This document shows, piece by piece, positions 33,703 through 41,516 of a stretch of 64,000 nt of DNA; position 1 is the first letter of the stretch, and every line of letters starts with the position of its first letter. The DNA lies in contig CAWFPP010000003.1 of NCBI GenBank assembly GCA_963817735.1, positions 475,107-539,106 of the forward strand. Direction: 5' to 3'. A model generated the notes under the pieces. It worked only from the letters and a program-made list of their open reading frames with translations, was not told the DNA's origin and did not search any database. A program made the position numbers and the translations under genes. The stretch comes from Bog-473 sp963817735. Its GTDB lineage: Bacteria > Actinomycetota > Acidimicrobiia > Acidimicrobiales > RAAP-2.

Positions 33703-33845
33703 TATCGATCTCCGCGCAATCAGCAGCCTCCGATGGCCGCGCCGGCCTCAAGAGTTGCACACTTGCCCTCTCGAAGGCATTCGGATGCAGGGCCCGCCCT
33801 AGTGCGGCCCCGGCGGCCGGGCTCAGAAGGGTCCGCCGGCGGCGG

Positions 33846-34436
33846 TTACGCCACCTCGAATCTGCCGTTGCCGCCGCGCTTGTGCGCCTGCCGCGAGCCG
33901 ACCTCCTCGATGAACTCGTCCGAGTGCTCGATGTCGAACTCGTTCCCACTCGCTCGCAACTCAGCGAGGAGATCGAGGAGCCGGCTCCGCTTGGGCTCGG
34001 ACAGCCCGATGCGTTCGTACACGGTGGAGTTCAGATCTCGCGTCGCCGCGGTGGCGACCCTCTCACCGCGCCGGGTGATCACCGCCAGCGTCGTGCGCGC
34101 GTCGGACGGATGTGGCACACGGCGAACGAGTTTCTCGTCCTCGAGCTTGTCGATGATGTTGGTCACGGTGGCAGGTGGAATCCGAAGGGTCTTGCTGATC
34201 CAGCTCAAGGCCAAGGACGACTCCGGGTCCATGGCCAGCCAGGCCAGCACCTCGTAGCGGGCGAACGTGAGGCCGTGATGCCTCATGACGGTGTGCACTT
34301 GGGCGTTGAGGAGCTGGTACGACCGCAGCACCGCGGTGTACACGGCCATGCCCGACGCTGCCTCGGGATCCCAACGCTCGAGCCACACGCGGCGGGAGGC
34401 TTCGACGACGTCGAACGGAGCTTTCTCGAATCCCAT
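33846..34436 (-). CDS. MarR-family transcriptional regulator
   Basis: 196 aa. Winged helix: LTFARYEVLAWLAMDPESS, LALSWISKTLRIPPATVTNIIDKLEDEKLVRRVPHPSDARTTLAVIT, with the wing DAR and the recognition helix PPATVTNIIDKL (about residues 90-101). N- and C-terminal helices form the dimer region; the C-terminus is longer than average and basic. It is transcribed after the fused CaiB gene (31 nt gap) on the same strand, so it may be autoregulated as part of that operon. MarR proteins in such loci often sense aromatic or CoA-linked ligands. Confidence 0.93.
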   Translation of the reverse strand: MGFEKAPFDVVEASRRVWLERWDPEAASGMAVYTAVLRSYQLLNAQVHTVMRHHGLTFARYEVLAWLAMDPESSLALSWISKTLRIPPATVTNIIDKLEDEKLVRRVPHPSDARTTLAVITRRGERVATAATRDLNSTVYERIGLSEPKRSRLLDLLAELRASGNEFDIEHSDEFIEEVGSRQAHKRGGNGRFEVA

Positions 34437-34467
34437 CTGCTCAGGATACGGCTCTCATCGCAGGCTT

Positions 34468-36876
34468 TCAGGCTCCTTCGACCAGGGTGCCGCCGATGAT
34501 CCCGTCGGCTTCGAGCGCGTCGATATCCGCCTGGGACAGCCCGAGCTCCAGGAGCAGCTCCACGTTGTGCTCGCCGAGCAGCGGCGCATGCCGCTCGTGG
34601 AGATGATCGGGACCTCGTGAGAATCGCATGGGCAGCGTGCTGTATCGGGAAGTCCCGATCACCGGATGATGGACCTCCTCGAAGAACTGGCGGGACACGA
34701 GCTGCGGGAGCTCTGGTTGGCAGTGCGGTTGCATCACCCTGCCGACTGGGACGCCGGCTCCCCAGAGAAGCTCGACGATCTCGTCGGCCGACCGGGCCCG
34801 GCACCAAGCTCCCAGGGTCTCGTCGATGCGTTGTTGTGCGCGCACCCGACCCGCCATGGTGGTGAGCGCCGGGTCCGTCGCCCATTCCGGCTGGCCCAAC
34901 GCGCCGCAGAGCGCGGTCCATTGCTCGTCGGTCGCGACGGCGATCGCCACCCAGCCGTCGTCCCGACCGTGCTCGTCGGGTCCGGCAACCTGGTAGAGGT
35001 TCTGCGGCGCCGCGGCCGGGCCGCGGTTTCCGGCACGACCGAGCAGCGCCCCGTAGGCGGAAAACTCGATCGCCTGCTCTGCAGCGATGTTGAGCGCCGC
35101 GTCGACCATCGCCGCCTCGACCAGCCCGCCTTCCCCCGTCTTGTCACGGTGCTCGAGGGCGAGCAGCAGGCCGTACAACGCGTGGAGCCCCGCGCTGGGG
35201 TCGCCGACACAGTAGGGCTCGAAGGGCAGAAGGTCGGGGTGGCCTGTCATCCAGGTCAGACCGGCCGCATCTTCGATGACGAACGCGAACGCCGAGAGAT
35301 CGCGGCCCGGCCCGTCCAGGCCGAATCCGGGCATGCGCAGCATGATGAGATCGGGCCGTTCGACGCGCAGCGATTCGAAATCGAGTCCGAGTTGGTCCAG
35401 GACCCGCGGTGTGTAGTTCTCGACCAGGACGTCACACGTCGCGATGAAACGACGTATCAGGTCAAGGCCTCGTTGTTCGCTCAGGTTGATGGTGAGGCTC
35501 TTCTTGTTGGTGTTGAGCGCGGCGAAAATCGGCCCACGCTCCCAGTACAGATCCTCGGTCTGGGGCACGCCCCCGACCAGGCGGGCGCCGTCGGGGCGGG
35601 TCGAGGACTCGAGGTGCACGACCTCCGCTCCGAGGAGCGCCAGCACGTGGCCGGTGAGGGGTCCGGCCCAGAACGACGTCATGTCCAGGACGCGCAGCCC
35701 CTGGAACGGAAGTGCCCGCGGCTCACCGCTCGTGGGAGTCCGGGAAACCCGCCCGACGCCCGCTGTCTCCTCGACGGACGACTCGCCGAGGCGGGGCGCC
35801 GCTTCGGCGGGCCGAAGCCCGCCCGCGCTGAAGCGGAAGGGTGGCCGGGGATTCGCCGAGCCATCCCGTGGGTTCGCCACAAACGTCCCACGCTCTCGAA
35901 AGTGCGCCCATGTCGTGGCGTTCGCACCATTGGTGATCGGTGCGTTGGGGATCCGAAAAGCCGAGGCGAGCTCGAGCACCTCTTCGACCGTGTGCTCGGC
36001 GATCCAGGCATCGATCGTCGGCGCGAGGGCCGTCCGGTCGAGAAAGAGTGATCGGTCTTCCATCCACTCGGGGTGTCCCACCAGGACGCAGAAGTCCAGC
36101 CACTGTTGCCCGGTCCCGCAACCGAGACCGACGAGTCCGTCCCTGGCCGCCCCGACCCCGGGCGTCGCCACGAACCTGCGCCGGCGCATCGGCCGGCCCA
36201 GCTGGTCGTTGAAGGTCACCGGGTAGTACGTCAGGCACAGGGCGAGGGCTTCGAGCATCGACACGTCAACGAGCTCGCCGTCCGGGGCAGCGCGCCGCCG
36301 AGCCGCCAATGTCCCGATGCCGGCGAAGATGCCGGCGAGCCACTCGCCGATCTGCCCTCCCACGAACACCGGCGGACGGTCCGGCCTCCCACGGGCCAAC
36401 CCGACTATCCCGCCGGACCAGGCCTGGAGCGTGAACTCGGTGGCCGGCTTGTCGCTCCAGGGGCCCTCGAGCCCGAACGGAGTGATCGACGTGACGATCA
36501 GATGAGGGTGCGTCCGCAGGATCTCGCGGGGGCTCAGGGACGGGTGCTCCGCCGGCGCCGAGCCTCGTGTCCAGATGACCGCGTGCGCCGAGGCCAGAAG
36601 TGCATGCAGGGAGGCGCGACCGCTCGTGTCCGCGACGTCGACGACGACGCTCTGCTTCGAGGCGCCGAGGAAGTTGAAGAGCGCGCCGTCGGCCTCGGGT
36701 GAGATCGTCGCACCCGAGGCCGACCACCGCCGCAGGGGATCGCCCTCGGGGGACTCGACCTTGATGACCTCCGCTCCGCCGTCGGCGAGCAGCTTCGTGC
36801 AATAGGCGCCACCGATCCAGGTCGAGAGATCGATCACACGGAACCCGGTGAGTGGCTCCACCCGAGACTCGGCCAC
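34468..36876 (-). CDS. Fused tandem CaiB/BaiF (family III) CoA-transferase, two domains
   Basis: 802 aa from GTG 36876, which follows the crotonase stop by 2 nt; GTG 36924 would overlap that gene by 46 nt. There are two full CaiB units in one chain. Domain 1 begins LTGFRVIDLSTWIGGAYCTKLLADGGAEVIKVE; domain 2 (from about residue 400) begins LRVLDMTSFWAGPLTGHVLALLGAEVVHLE. The segment that carries the catalytic Asp in family III enzymes reads GGQIGEWLAGIFAG in domain 1 (Glu, no Asp) and CVGDPSAGLHALYG in domain 2 (Asp kept). So only the C-terminal half may be catalytic. It would move CoA between carboxylates in substrate activation. A split version is encoded at 51989-54363. Confidence 0.93.
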   Translation of the reverse strand: MAESRVEPLTGFRVIDLSTWIGGAYCTKLLADGGAEVIKVESPEGDPLRRWSASGATISPEADGALFNFLGASKQSVVVDVADTSGRASLHALLASAHAVIWTRGSAPAEHPSLSPREILRTHPHLIVTSITPFGLEGPWSDKPATEFTLQAWSGGIVGLARGRPDRPPVFVGGQIGEWLAGIFAGIGTLAARRRAAPDGELVDVSMLEALALCLTYYPVTFNDQLGRPMRRRRFVATPGVGAARDGLVGLGCGTGQQWLDFCVLVGHPEWMEDRSLFLDRTALAPTIDAWIAEHTVEEVLELASAFRIPNAPITNGANATTWAHFRERGTFVANPRDGSANPRPPFRFSAGGLRPAEAAPRLGESSVEETAGVGRVSRTPTSGEPRALPFQGLRVLDMTSFWAGPLTGHVLALLGAEVVHLESSTRPDGARLVGGVPQTEDLYWERGPIFAALNTNKKSLTINLSEQRGLDLIRRFIATCDVLVENYTPRVLDQLGLDFESLRVERPDLIMLRMPGFGLDGPGRDLSAFAFVIEDAAGLTWMTGHPDLLPFEPYCVGDPSAGLHALYGLLLALEHRDKTGEGGLVEAAMVDAALNIAAEQAIEFSAYGALLGRAGNRGPAAAPQNLYQVAGPDEHGRDDGWVAIAVATDEQWTALCGALGQPEWATDPALTTMAGRVRAQQRIDETLGAWCRARSADEIVELLWGAGVPVGRVMQPHCQPELPQLVSRQFFEEVHHPVIGTSRYSTLPMRFSRGPDHLHERHAPLLGEHNVELLLELGLSQADIDALEADGIIGGTLVEGA

Positions 36877-36878
36877 CG

Positions 36879-37850
36879 TCAGGAGGTTTCGGGGCGCCGA
36901 CGACCGGATCGGCTCAGCCGCCACTCGGGAGGAAACGCATCGTCGTTGTCCTTGACCGCGAGATTGAGACCGGCATCCATGGTCTCCTTGCTGAGGGTGG
37001 CCCGACCGCCGTCGTCATCCTCCCGGAGTTGTCCACCCATCGACTCGAGCCAGGCACTGAGCAGGCTGCCCATGTACTCGCCCTGGTGTTGCTTCATCAC
37101 CTCGAAGAACACCTTTTGCATGAACACGGTGTCGGTCGGCCTCGTGCGCGCGCACGCCGACGCGTATTTCGCAACCTCTGCCTCGAGGTCCTCGCGCGGG
37201 ACGACGCTGTTGACGAAGTTGCATTCGTACATCTGCTCGGCGGTGAAGGGCCGGCCAGTGAACACCATCTCCTGGAATTTGCGCATTCCCATCATCATCG
37301 CCCACTGCCACATGCGCGGCGCGTAGCCGACATAGCGGAACGCCGGGTGCCCGAACAGCGCGTCGTCGGACGAGATCACGAGGTCGGCGTCCGCCGCCTG
37401 ATAGAAGTGCCAGCCGTAGCAATACCCTTTGACCTCGAGGATGCTGATCTTCTTGAAGTCCTGCAGCGTCCGGCAGCCCGACCTCGTGTTGCCGTACCAG
37501 TGCAGCAGCGAAGCGCCGGCGCGGTACGACCGAGAGCTCGGCATGGTGACGTCATCGTCCTCGTCGAGCCCGAACTCCTCATGCAGCGCCACGCCGGCGC
37601 TTCGTTTCGCCATCAGCTCGTCGAGGTCGGCACCGGTTCCGAGATGATCACCGACGCCGCGCACGACCAGGACCTTGACGTCGTCGTCGATGCTCGCCTT
37701 GAACAACAGGTCCGCGTACCGGCGTCGGGCTGCTATCGTCGGAATGTTGAGCTGATCAGGTCGGTTGAGCGTGATCGTCGCGATCCGGGTGGCCGGATCC
37801 TTCTCGTAGAGGATGATCTCCTCGGGCGGCGGGACGTCGGCAGCGGTCAC
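36879..37850 (-). CDS. Crotonase-fold protein (enoyl-CoA hydratase/isomerase family), atypical active site
   Basis: 323 aa from GTG 37850, overlapping the M24 stop (GTGA). Crotonase features: IATITLNRPDQLN, VLVVRGVGDHLGTGADLDEL (oxyanion-hole loop), and ILEVKGYCYGWHFYQAADADLVISSDDALFGHPAFRYVG, broken by a long insert after LDEL (about 35 residues). The positions of the two hydratase glutamates (in GGGCEL and QPEI of the standard enzyme) read YGWHFY and HPAF, so both appear lost. It is therefore probably not a simple enoyl-CoA hydratase. Other crotonase chemistry (ring cleavage, decarboxylation, hydrolysis) is possible. It is embedded between M24 and CaiB genes in a tight operon. Confidence 0.88.
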   Translation of the reverse strand: MTAADVPPPEEIILYEKDPATRIATITLNRPDQLNIPTIAARRRYADLLFKASIDDDVKVLVVRGVGDHLGTGADLDELMAKRSAGVALHEEFGLDEDDDVTMPSSRSYRAGASLLHWYGNTRSGCRTLQDFKKISILEVKGYCYGWHFYQAADADLVISSDDALFGHPAFRYVGYAPRMWQWAMMMGMRKFQEMVFTGRPFTAEQMYECNFVNSVVPREDLEAEVAKYASACARTRPTDTVFMQKVFFEVMKQHQGEYMGSLLSAWLESMGGQLREDDDGGRATLSKETMDAGLNLAVKDNDDAFPPEWRLSRSGRRRPETS

Positions 37851-38986
37851 GTGGTCGAGCTCCTTGCATGGCGAAATGGCATCGTCGAGAGGGTCTCCGG
37901 ACCGGCGGCCGTGACGACGACCGGCTCCTGGACATAGGCGGCGCCGGCGCCCTCTTCCCAGACGTAGCCGGTCAGCGCCAGCACCATGCCTGCCTCCAGG
38001 TGTTGCTCGGCCGCCGTCGCCGGGAGCGCGTGGGTCGCCAGGGGCAGGTCGAAGCCGAGACCCAACCCGCGGACGACCGGCATCGGGGCCGGCGGAACGC
38101 CCACTTCCCCGTACACATCGAGCAGGTCCGTCAGCGGCGCGCCGACTCGGCACGCGGCCAGAAGCCTGCCGAACAGCTCGTCGCAACGTTGGAACAGCTT
38201 GCGGTCCTTGTCGCCGTCACCCGGTACCGACAGCGTCCGGCCGAGTCCCCCGACATATCCCCTGAGCATCACCGCGCCCTCGAACGCCACCAGGTCGCCC
38301 GCTTGCGCGGGCGCATCGCGTCCGGCGCGTTGCCATGCATGTCGGCGCGAGGTGAGCCAGGCCACGTCCTGCGTGGCAGGGGTGGTCACACCGGCCGACG
38401 CCATGGCCTCCATGAAGACGGCTGTCAGCTGCCGTTCGGTCACGCCCGGCGCGAGTGCCTTCATCGCCGCCGCCAATGCGCGTTCGGCGATGTCGACCGA
38501 GGCCCGGATGGCCTGTACCTCCTCTGCCGTCTTGACGCGTCGAACCCGGCGCAGCAGCGGCTCTCCATCGATGAGCTCCGCTGACGGGAAGGCCTTGGGC
38601 AACAGGTGCGCCGAGGAACCCGTCATGGAGTCGGTGGCCACGGTCCGCGCCGTCGCGGCGCCCTCGATCTTCTGGAGCACCGTGACGAAGTTCATGGCGT
38701 TGAACGAGATCCCGTAGAGGTTCTCGCGAGGGATCTCTTCGGGGATTCCCTCGTCCCACGTGCTCAGCAGGTGCACGGCGCCGCTCTCGCGCACCAGTAC
38801 GCAGCCGGGACCGAAGGCCCGGGAGCCGGCCGTCCACAGGCGCGGCGCACCGGAGACATAGCGGGCGTTTCCCTCGCGCCCGACGACAAGGAGGTCGATG
38901 TCCGCCTCCTCCATGGCGGCGAGGACACGGGCCCGACGGGCCTGCCGCAATCCGACCTCGTCGGGAACAATGTCGACGATCGTCAT
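37847..38986 (-). CDS. M24 (pita-bread fold) family protein with degenerate metal site
   Basis: 379 aa. The creatinase-like N-terminal domain (VLAAMEEADIDLLVVGREGNARYVSG) and M24 C-terminal fold (VKTAEEVQAIRASVDIAERAL) are clear. The five metal ligands (Asp, Asp, His, Glu, Glu) of M24 peptidases align to LVAFEGAVM (Asp to Glu), YVGGLGRTL (Asp to Gly), RGLGLGFDLP (His lost), LALTGYVWEE (Glu to Thr) and YVQEPVVVT (Glu kept). So it is not a metallopeptidase. It could be a metal-free enzyme as creatinase is, or a non-catalytic partner of the intact homologue just upstream (7 nt apart). Confidence 0.88.
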   Translation of the reverse strand: MTIVDIVPDEVGLRQARRARVLAAMEEADIDLLVVGREGNARYVSGAPRLWTAGSRAFGPGCVLVRESGAVHLLSTWDEGIPEEIPRENLYGISFNAMNFVTVLQKIEGAATARTVATDSMTGSSAHLLPKAFPSAELIDGEPLLRRVRRVKTAEEVQAIRASVDIAERALAAAMKALAPGVTERQLTAVFMEAMASAGVTTPATQDVAWLTSRRHAWQRAGRDAPAQAGDLVAFEGAVMLRGYVGGLGRTLSVPGDGDKDRKLFQRCDELFGRLLAACRVGAPLTDLLDVYGEVGVPPAPMPVVRGLGLGFDLPLATHALPATAAEQHLEAGMVLALTGYVWEEGAGAAYVQEPVVVTAAGPETLSTMPFRHARSSTT

Positions 38987-38993
38987 CGGATCC

Positions 38994-40223
38994 CTAGAAG
39001 GGGTCGTAGGAGTAGTCGGTCATGGGTTCCCAGCCATCCTCCGTGATGAGGAGGACCTCCTCGGACCGGTACCCGGCGGCACCGTCGTCCCAGACGATCG
39101 GCTCGAGCACCAGCACCATGCCATCCGCCAGGACGAGGGTGGCGTCGAACGCCTCGCCGATATCGCTGCCCACGTAGGGCATCTCGGCACTGTCGATCCC
39201 GAGCCCATGGCCGAGGTAGAAGTGCGGCATCCACGGTTTCTTCCCTCCGGCGGCGGCAATGGCGGCGGCAGTCAGGTCGGCGGCGGTCGCTCCGGCCCGG
39301 GTGACATCGAGCACGGCGCTCATGATGGAGCGCCATTGCTCGAACTGGCCTCGTTGCCGGGCATCGGGCTCACGACCCACGACCCAGGTGCGCCCGAAAT
39401 CGGAGTGGAACCCCGCATAGCTGATGCCGAGGTCGACCCAGAGCACGTCGCCGTCGGCCAACTCACGTTCTGTCGAAAGAAGTGGGCAGGCGAGGTCGCC
39501 GGTCGTCGTCCACGGCCCGTCCTCCATCCGGGCGGGCATCACCTGCCAGATCGGGTCGAGAATGTTGGCGTCTGCTCCGGCGTCGAAAATGGTACGGAGA
39601 AATGTGGCCGTAAGGTCGGTCTGACGCACCCCCGGCGCAATCCGGGCCTGCACGTCCGCGATCGCCCGCTCAGTGATGCGGAGCCCTTCGCGCATACAAG
39701 ACAGCTCGTCGGGAGTCTTGGTGACCTTGGCCATGCTGATCACACGGCCGCCGTCGCGTGGCGCATCCGGCGCGAAGAGAATCGACCGTTCGCGGCGGAG
39801 TGCATTGGTCCATTCATCCATGGCAATCACGGCGCCGGCCGGCACGAGCCGGGCCAATTCGGCCGCGAAGAGCTGCACGCCCTCGTCGAAATCGAGGTAC
39901 ACCGGCCCGTGCAGGTGATCGGGCGGCATTTTCGCCGAGAGCCGGTCATCCTCCTGCATCGGGGTGAACAGGTGGGGCCACTCGTCGTCGAGGAGGACGA
40001 CGGCGACGGGCTGTTCGAAGTTGGCCCGGCCGCCGTCTGCGAGGGGCCAGATCGCACCGGTCGCGTAGGCAACGTTGGTGTTGCCCAGGAGCACGAGCGC
40101 GTCCAGTCCCTGCTCGCGCATGATGGTCCGCATCCGTTCCATGCGTGCACGCTGCATTCGGGCGAAATCGGGGTTGGCAGGAATCCGCGTCGGAGGAGCT
40201 GCGGCCATGAGCCCGGCCGGCAT
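38994..40223 (-). CDS. M24-family metallopeptidase / Xaa-Pro dipeptidase-like, intact ligands
   Basis: 409 aa from ATG 40223, sharing one base with the stop of the amidohydrolase (TGATG). N-terminal domain MREQGLDALVLLGNTNVAYATG. The C-terminal ligands are all present: LWVDLGISYAGFHSDFGRTW (two Asp), FYLGHGLGID (His), VLVLEPIVW (Glu) and YRSEEVLLIT (Glu). It should bind two Mn2+ or Co2+ ions and cleave an Xaa-Pro bond or a related amide. The pairing with a ligand-less paralogue in the same operon as CaiB and crotonase genes suggests a catabolic amide substrate rather than peptide turnover (inference). Confidence 0.92.
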   Translation of the reverse strand: MPAGLMAAAPPTRIPANPDFARMQRARMERMRTIMREQGLDALVLLGNTNVAYATGAIWPLADGGRANFEQPVAVVLLDDEWPHLFTPMQEDDRLSAKMPPDHLHGPVYLDFDEGVQLFAAELARLVPAGAVIAMDEWTNALRRERSILFAPDAPRDGGRVISMAKVTKTPDELSCMREGLRITERAIADVQARIAPGVRQTDLTATFLRTIFDAGADANILDPIWQVMPARMEDGPWTTTGDLACPLLSTERELADGDVLWVDLGISYAGFHSDFGRTWVVGREPDARQRGQFEQWRSIMSAVLDVTRAGATAADLTAAAIAAAGGKKPWMPHFYLGHGLGIDSAEMPYVGSDIGEAFDATLVLADGMVLVLEPIVWDDGAAGYRSEEVLLITEDGWEPMTDYSYDPF

Positions 40224-41395
40224 CAGTCGCCCACCCCGAGAAAGCGCTTGACGTTCCCGCTGACGATGGCCGTGGCCGCTTCGGCACCGACCGCATCCAC
40301 CACAGCGGCCAGCGACTCGCTGCTGTACCCGTAGGTGCTCTCGTTGTGCGGGAAGTCCGTGGACCACATGACCTTGTCGACGCCGATCCGGTCAACGAGG
40401 TCGAGCCCGAGTGGATCCACCATGAACGATGCCCACATGTTGTTCTCCCAGTAGTACCGGGGCTCGTGGCGCACGTTCAGGTCGGAGAGATGCTGAAACG
40501 ATGCCGCGATGTGCTCCGCGTCCTGCAGCACCGAGGGCACCCAGTTGATCCCACCCTCGAACCAGCCGACCCGGAGTCCCGGATGACGGTCCAGGATGCC
40601 ACCCCACACATACTTCCCGAACAAATCCCGGAACGGGGCCACGGACTGCAGCATGCCGCAGCTGAGCGCGTTGAACTCGTTGGGAGACGACGGCGGGCTC
40701 TCCCCAATGTGGTGCGCAACAGGCACCTGGGCGTCCTCGATCGCCTCCCACACGCCGTCCATGACGATGCTGGCGAAGTCGATCGGACGTTTGTCCTCGT
40801 CCTTTCCTGGCGACAGCGGCATCAGGAACGTCTTCAACCCGAGCTCCTTGAGCTCGTTCAGCGTCCGGCGGGCGCCCTCGGCATCCCACCAGTTGATGAG
40901 TCCGACCCCGTAAATGCGATCGTCCGACCGCTCCTGCACCTCGGCAATGTGTTCGTTGTAGATGCGAAAGCAGAGCTCTCGCACCTCTTTGTCGGGCCAT
41001 CCGAACAACGCAAGGATCGAATTGGGGAAGGCCAGCTCCTTGGACACTCCTTCCGATTCGAGTGCGGCCAGGCGGGCCTCCACGTCACCCGTGTGCGATC
41101 CCGGGACCGGGTCGTACTGCGAAAGCACCCGAATGAACTCGGGCACGAGGATGGACTTCCCATCGACACCGAGCACCCAGCCACCGCCGACGTTCATGAC
41201 GCGCGGCGCGCGCTCTTTCATGCCTTCGGGAAAGCGCTCGTAGAAGATGTCCTCGGCCAGCGAAATGTGATCGTCGGCCGAGAACACGTCGACGCCGGCA
41301 GGGAGCCCGGAGTCGACGAGCGGTCCCGGTTGCCGGTCCTTCGGCGCCCCGAGGCCTTCGGGTGGGTACGTCAGCGTTCTTGCGTGACCGGTCAT
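40223..41395 (-). CDS. Amidohydrolase_2-family metal-dependent hydrolase
   Basis: 390 aa from ATG 41395 (MTGHARTLTYP); the longer open frame adds an Arg-rich leader without support. Motifs: VFSADDHISLAEDIFYERFP (metal region, DxH-like DDH), YNEHIAEVQERSDDRIYGVGLINWWDAEGARRTL, PVAHHIGESPP (His), GWFEGGINWVPSVLQDAEHI, and VMWSTDFPHNESTYG (Asp). This type is common in steroid/terpenoid clusters. It is first gene of a probable operon running through the M24 pair, crotonase and fused CaiB to MarR (41.4 to 33.8 kb), driven by the promoter at 41424-41453. Confidence 0.92.
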   Translation of the reverse strand: MTGHARTLTYPPEGLGAPKDRQPGPLVDSGLPAGVDVFSADDHISLAEDIFYERFPEGMKERAPRVMNVGGGWVLGVDGKSILVPEFIRVLSQYDPVPGSHTGDVEARLAALESEGVSKELAFPNSILALFGWPDKEVRELCFRIYNEHIAEVQERSDDRIYGVGLINWWDAEGARRTLNELKELGLKTFLMPLSPGKDEDKRPIDFASIVMDGVWEAIEDAQVPVAHHIGESPPSSPNEFNALSCGMLQSVAPFRDLFGKYVWGGILDRHPGLRVGWFEGGINWVPSVLQDAEHIAASFQHLSDLNVRHEPRYYWENNMWASFMVDPLGLDLVDRIGVDKVMWSTDFPHNESTYGYSSESLAAVVDAVGAEAATAIVSGNVKRFLGVGD

Positions 41396-41423
41396 CTCCC
41401 CCGCTCCACTCTCTGGTCTCCGG

Positions 41424-41453
41424 AGATTACTTCGGCTTCGTAGCAATCGTCAA
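41424..41453 (-). promoter_or_regulatory. Promoter TTGACG-N18-TAATCT for the amidohydrolase-M24-CaiB operon
   Basis: On the minus strand TTGACG (41453-41448) and TAATCT (41429-41424) are 18 nt apart, close to housekeeping-sigma consensus. The expected start of transcription is about 20 nt before the ATG at 41395, leaving room for the GGAG ribosome binding site. On the other strand a TAGCTT hexamer (41464-41469) precedes the KstD-like gene, but without a convincing -35. Confidence 0.65.
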
Positions 41454-41516
41454 CGGATCCTGCTAGCTTGCCCCTTCGGGGTTGCAGCACACTGCCGGGA
41501 GGTCGGAGAGGGTGAC

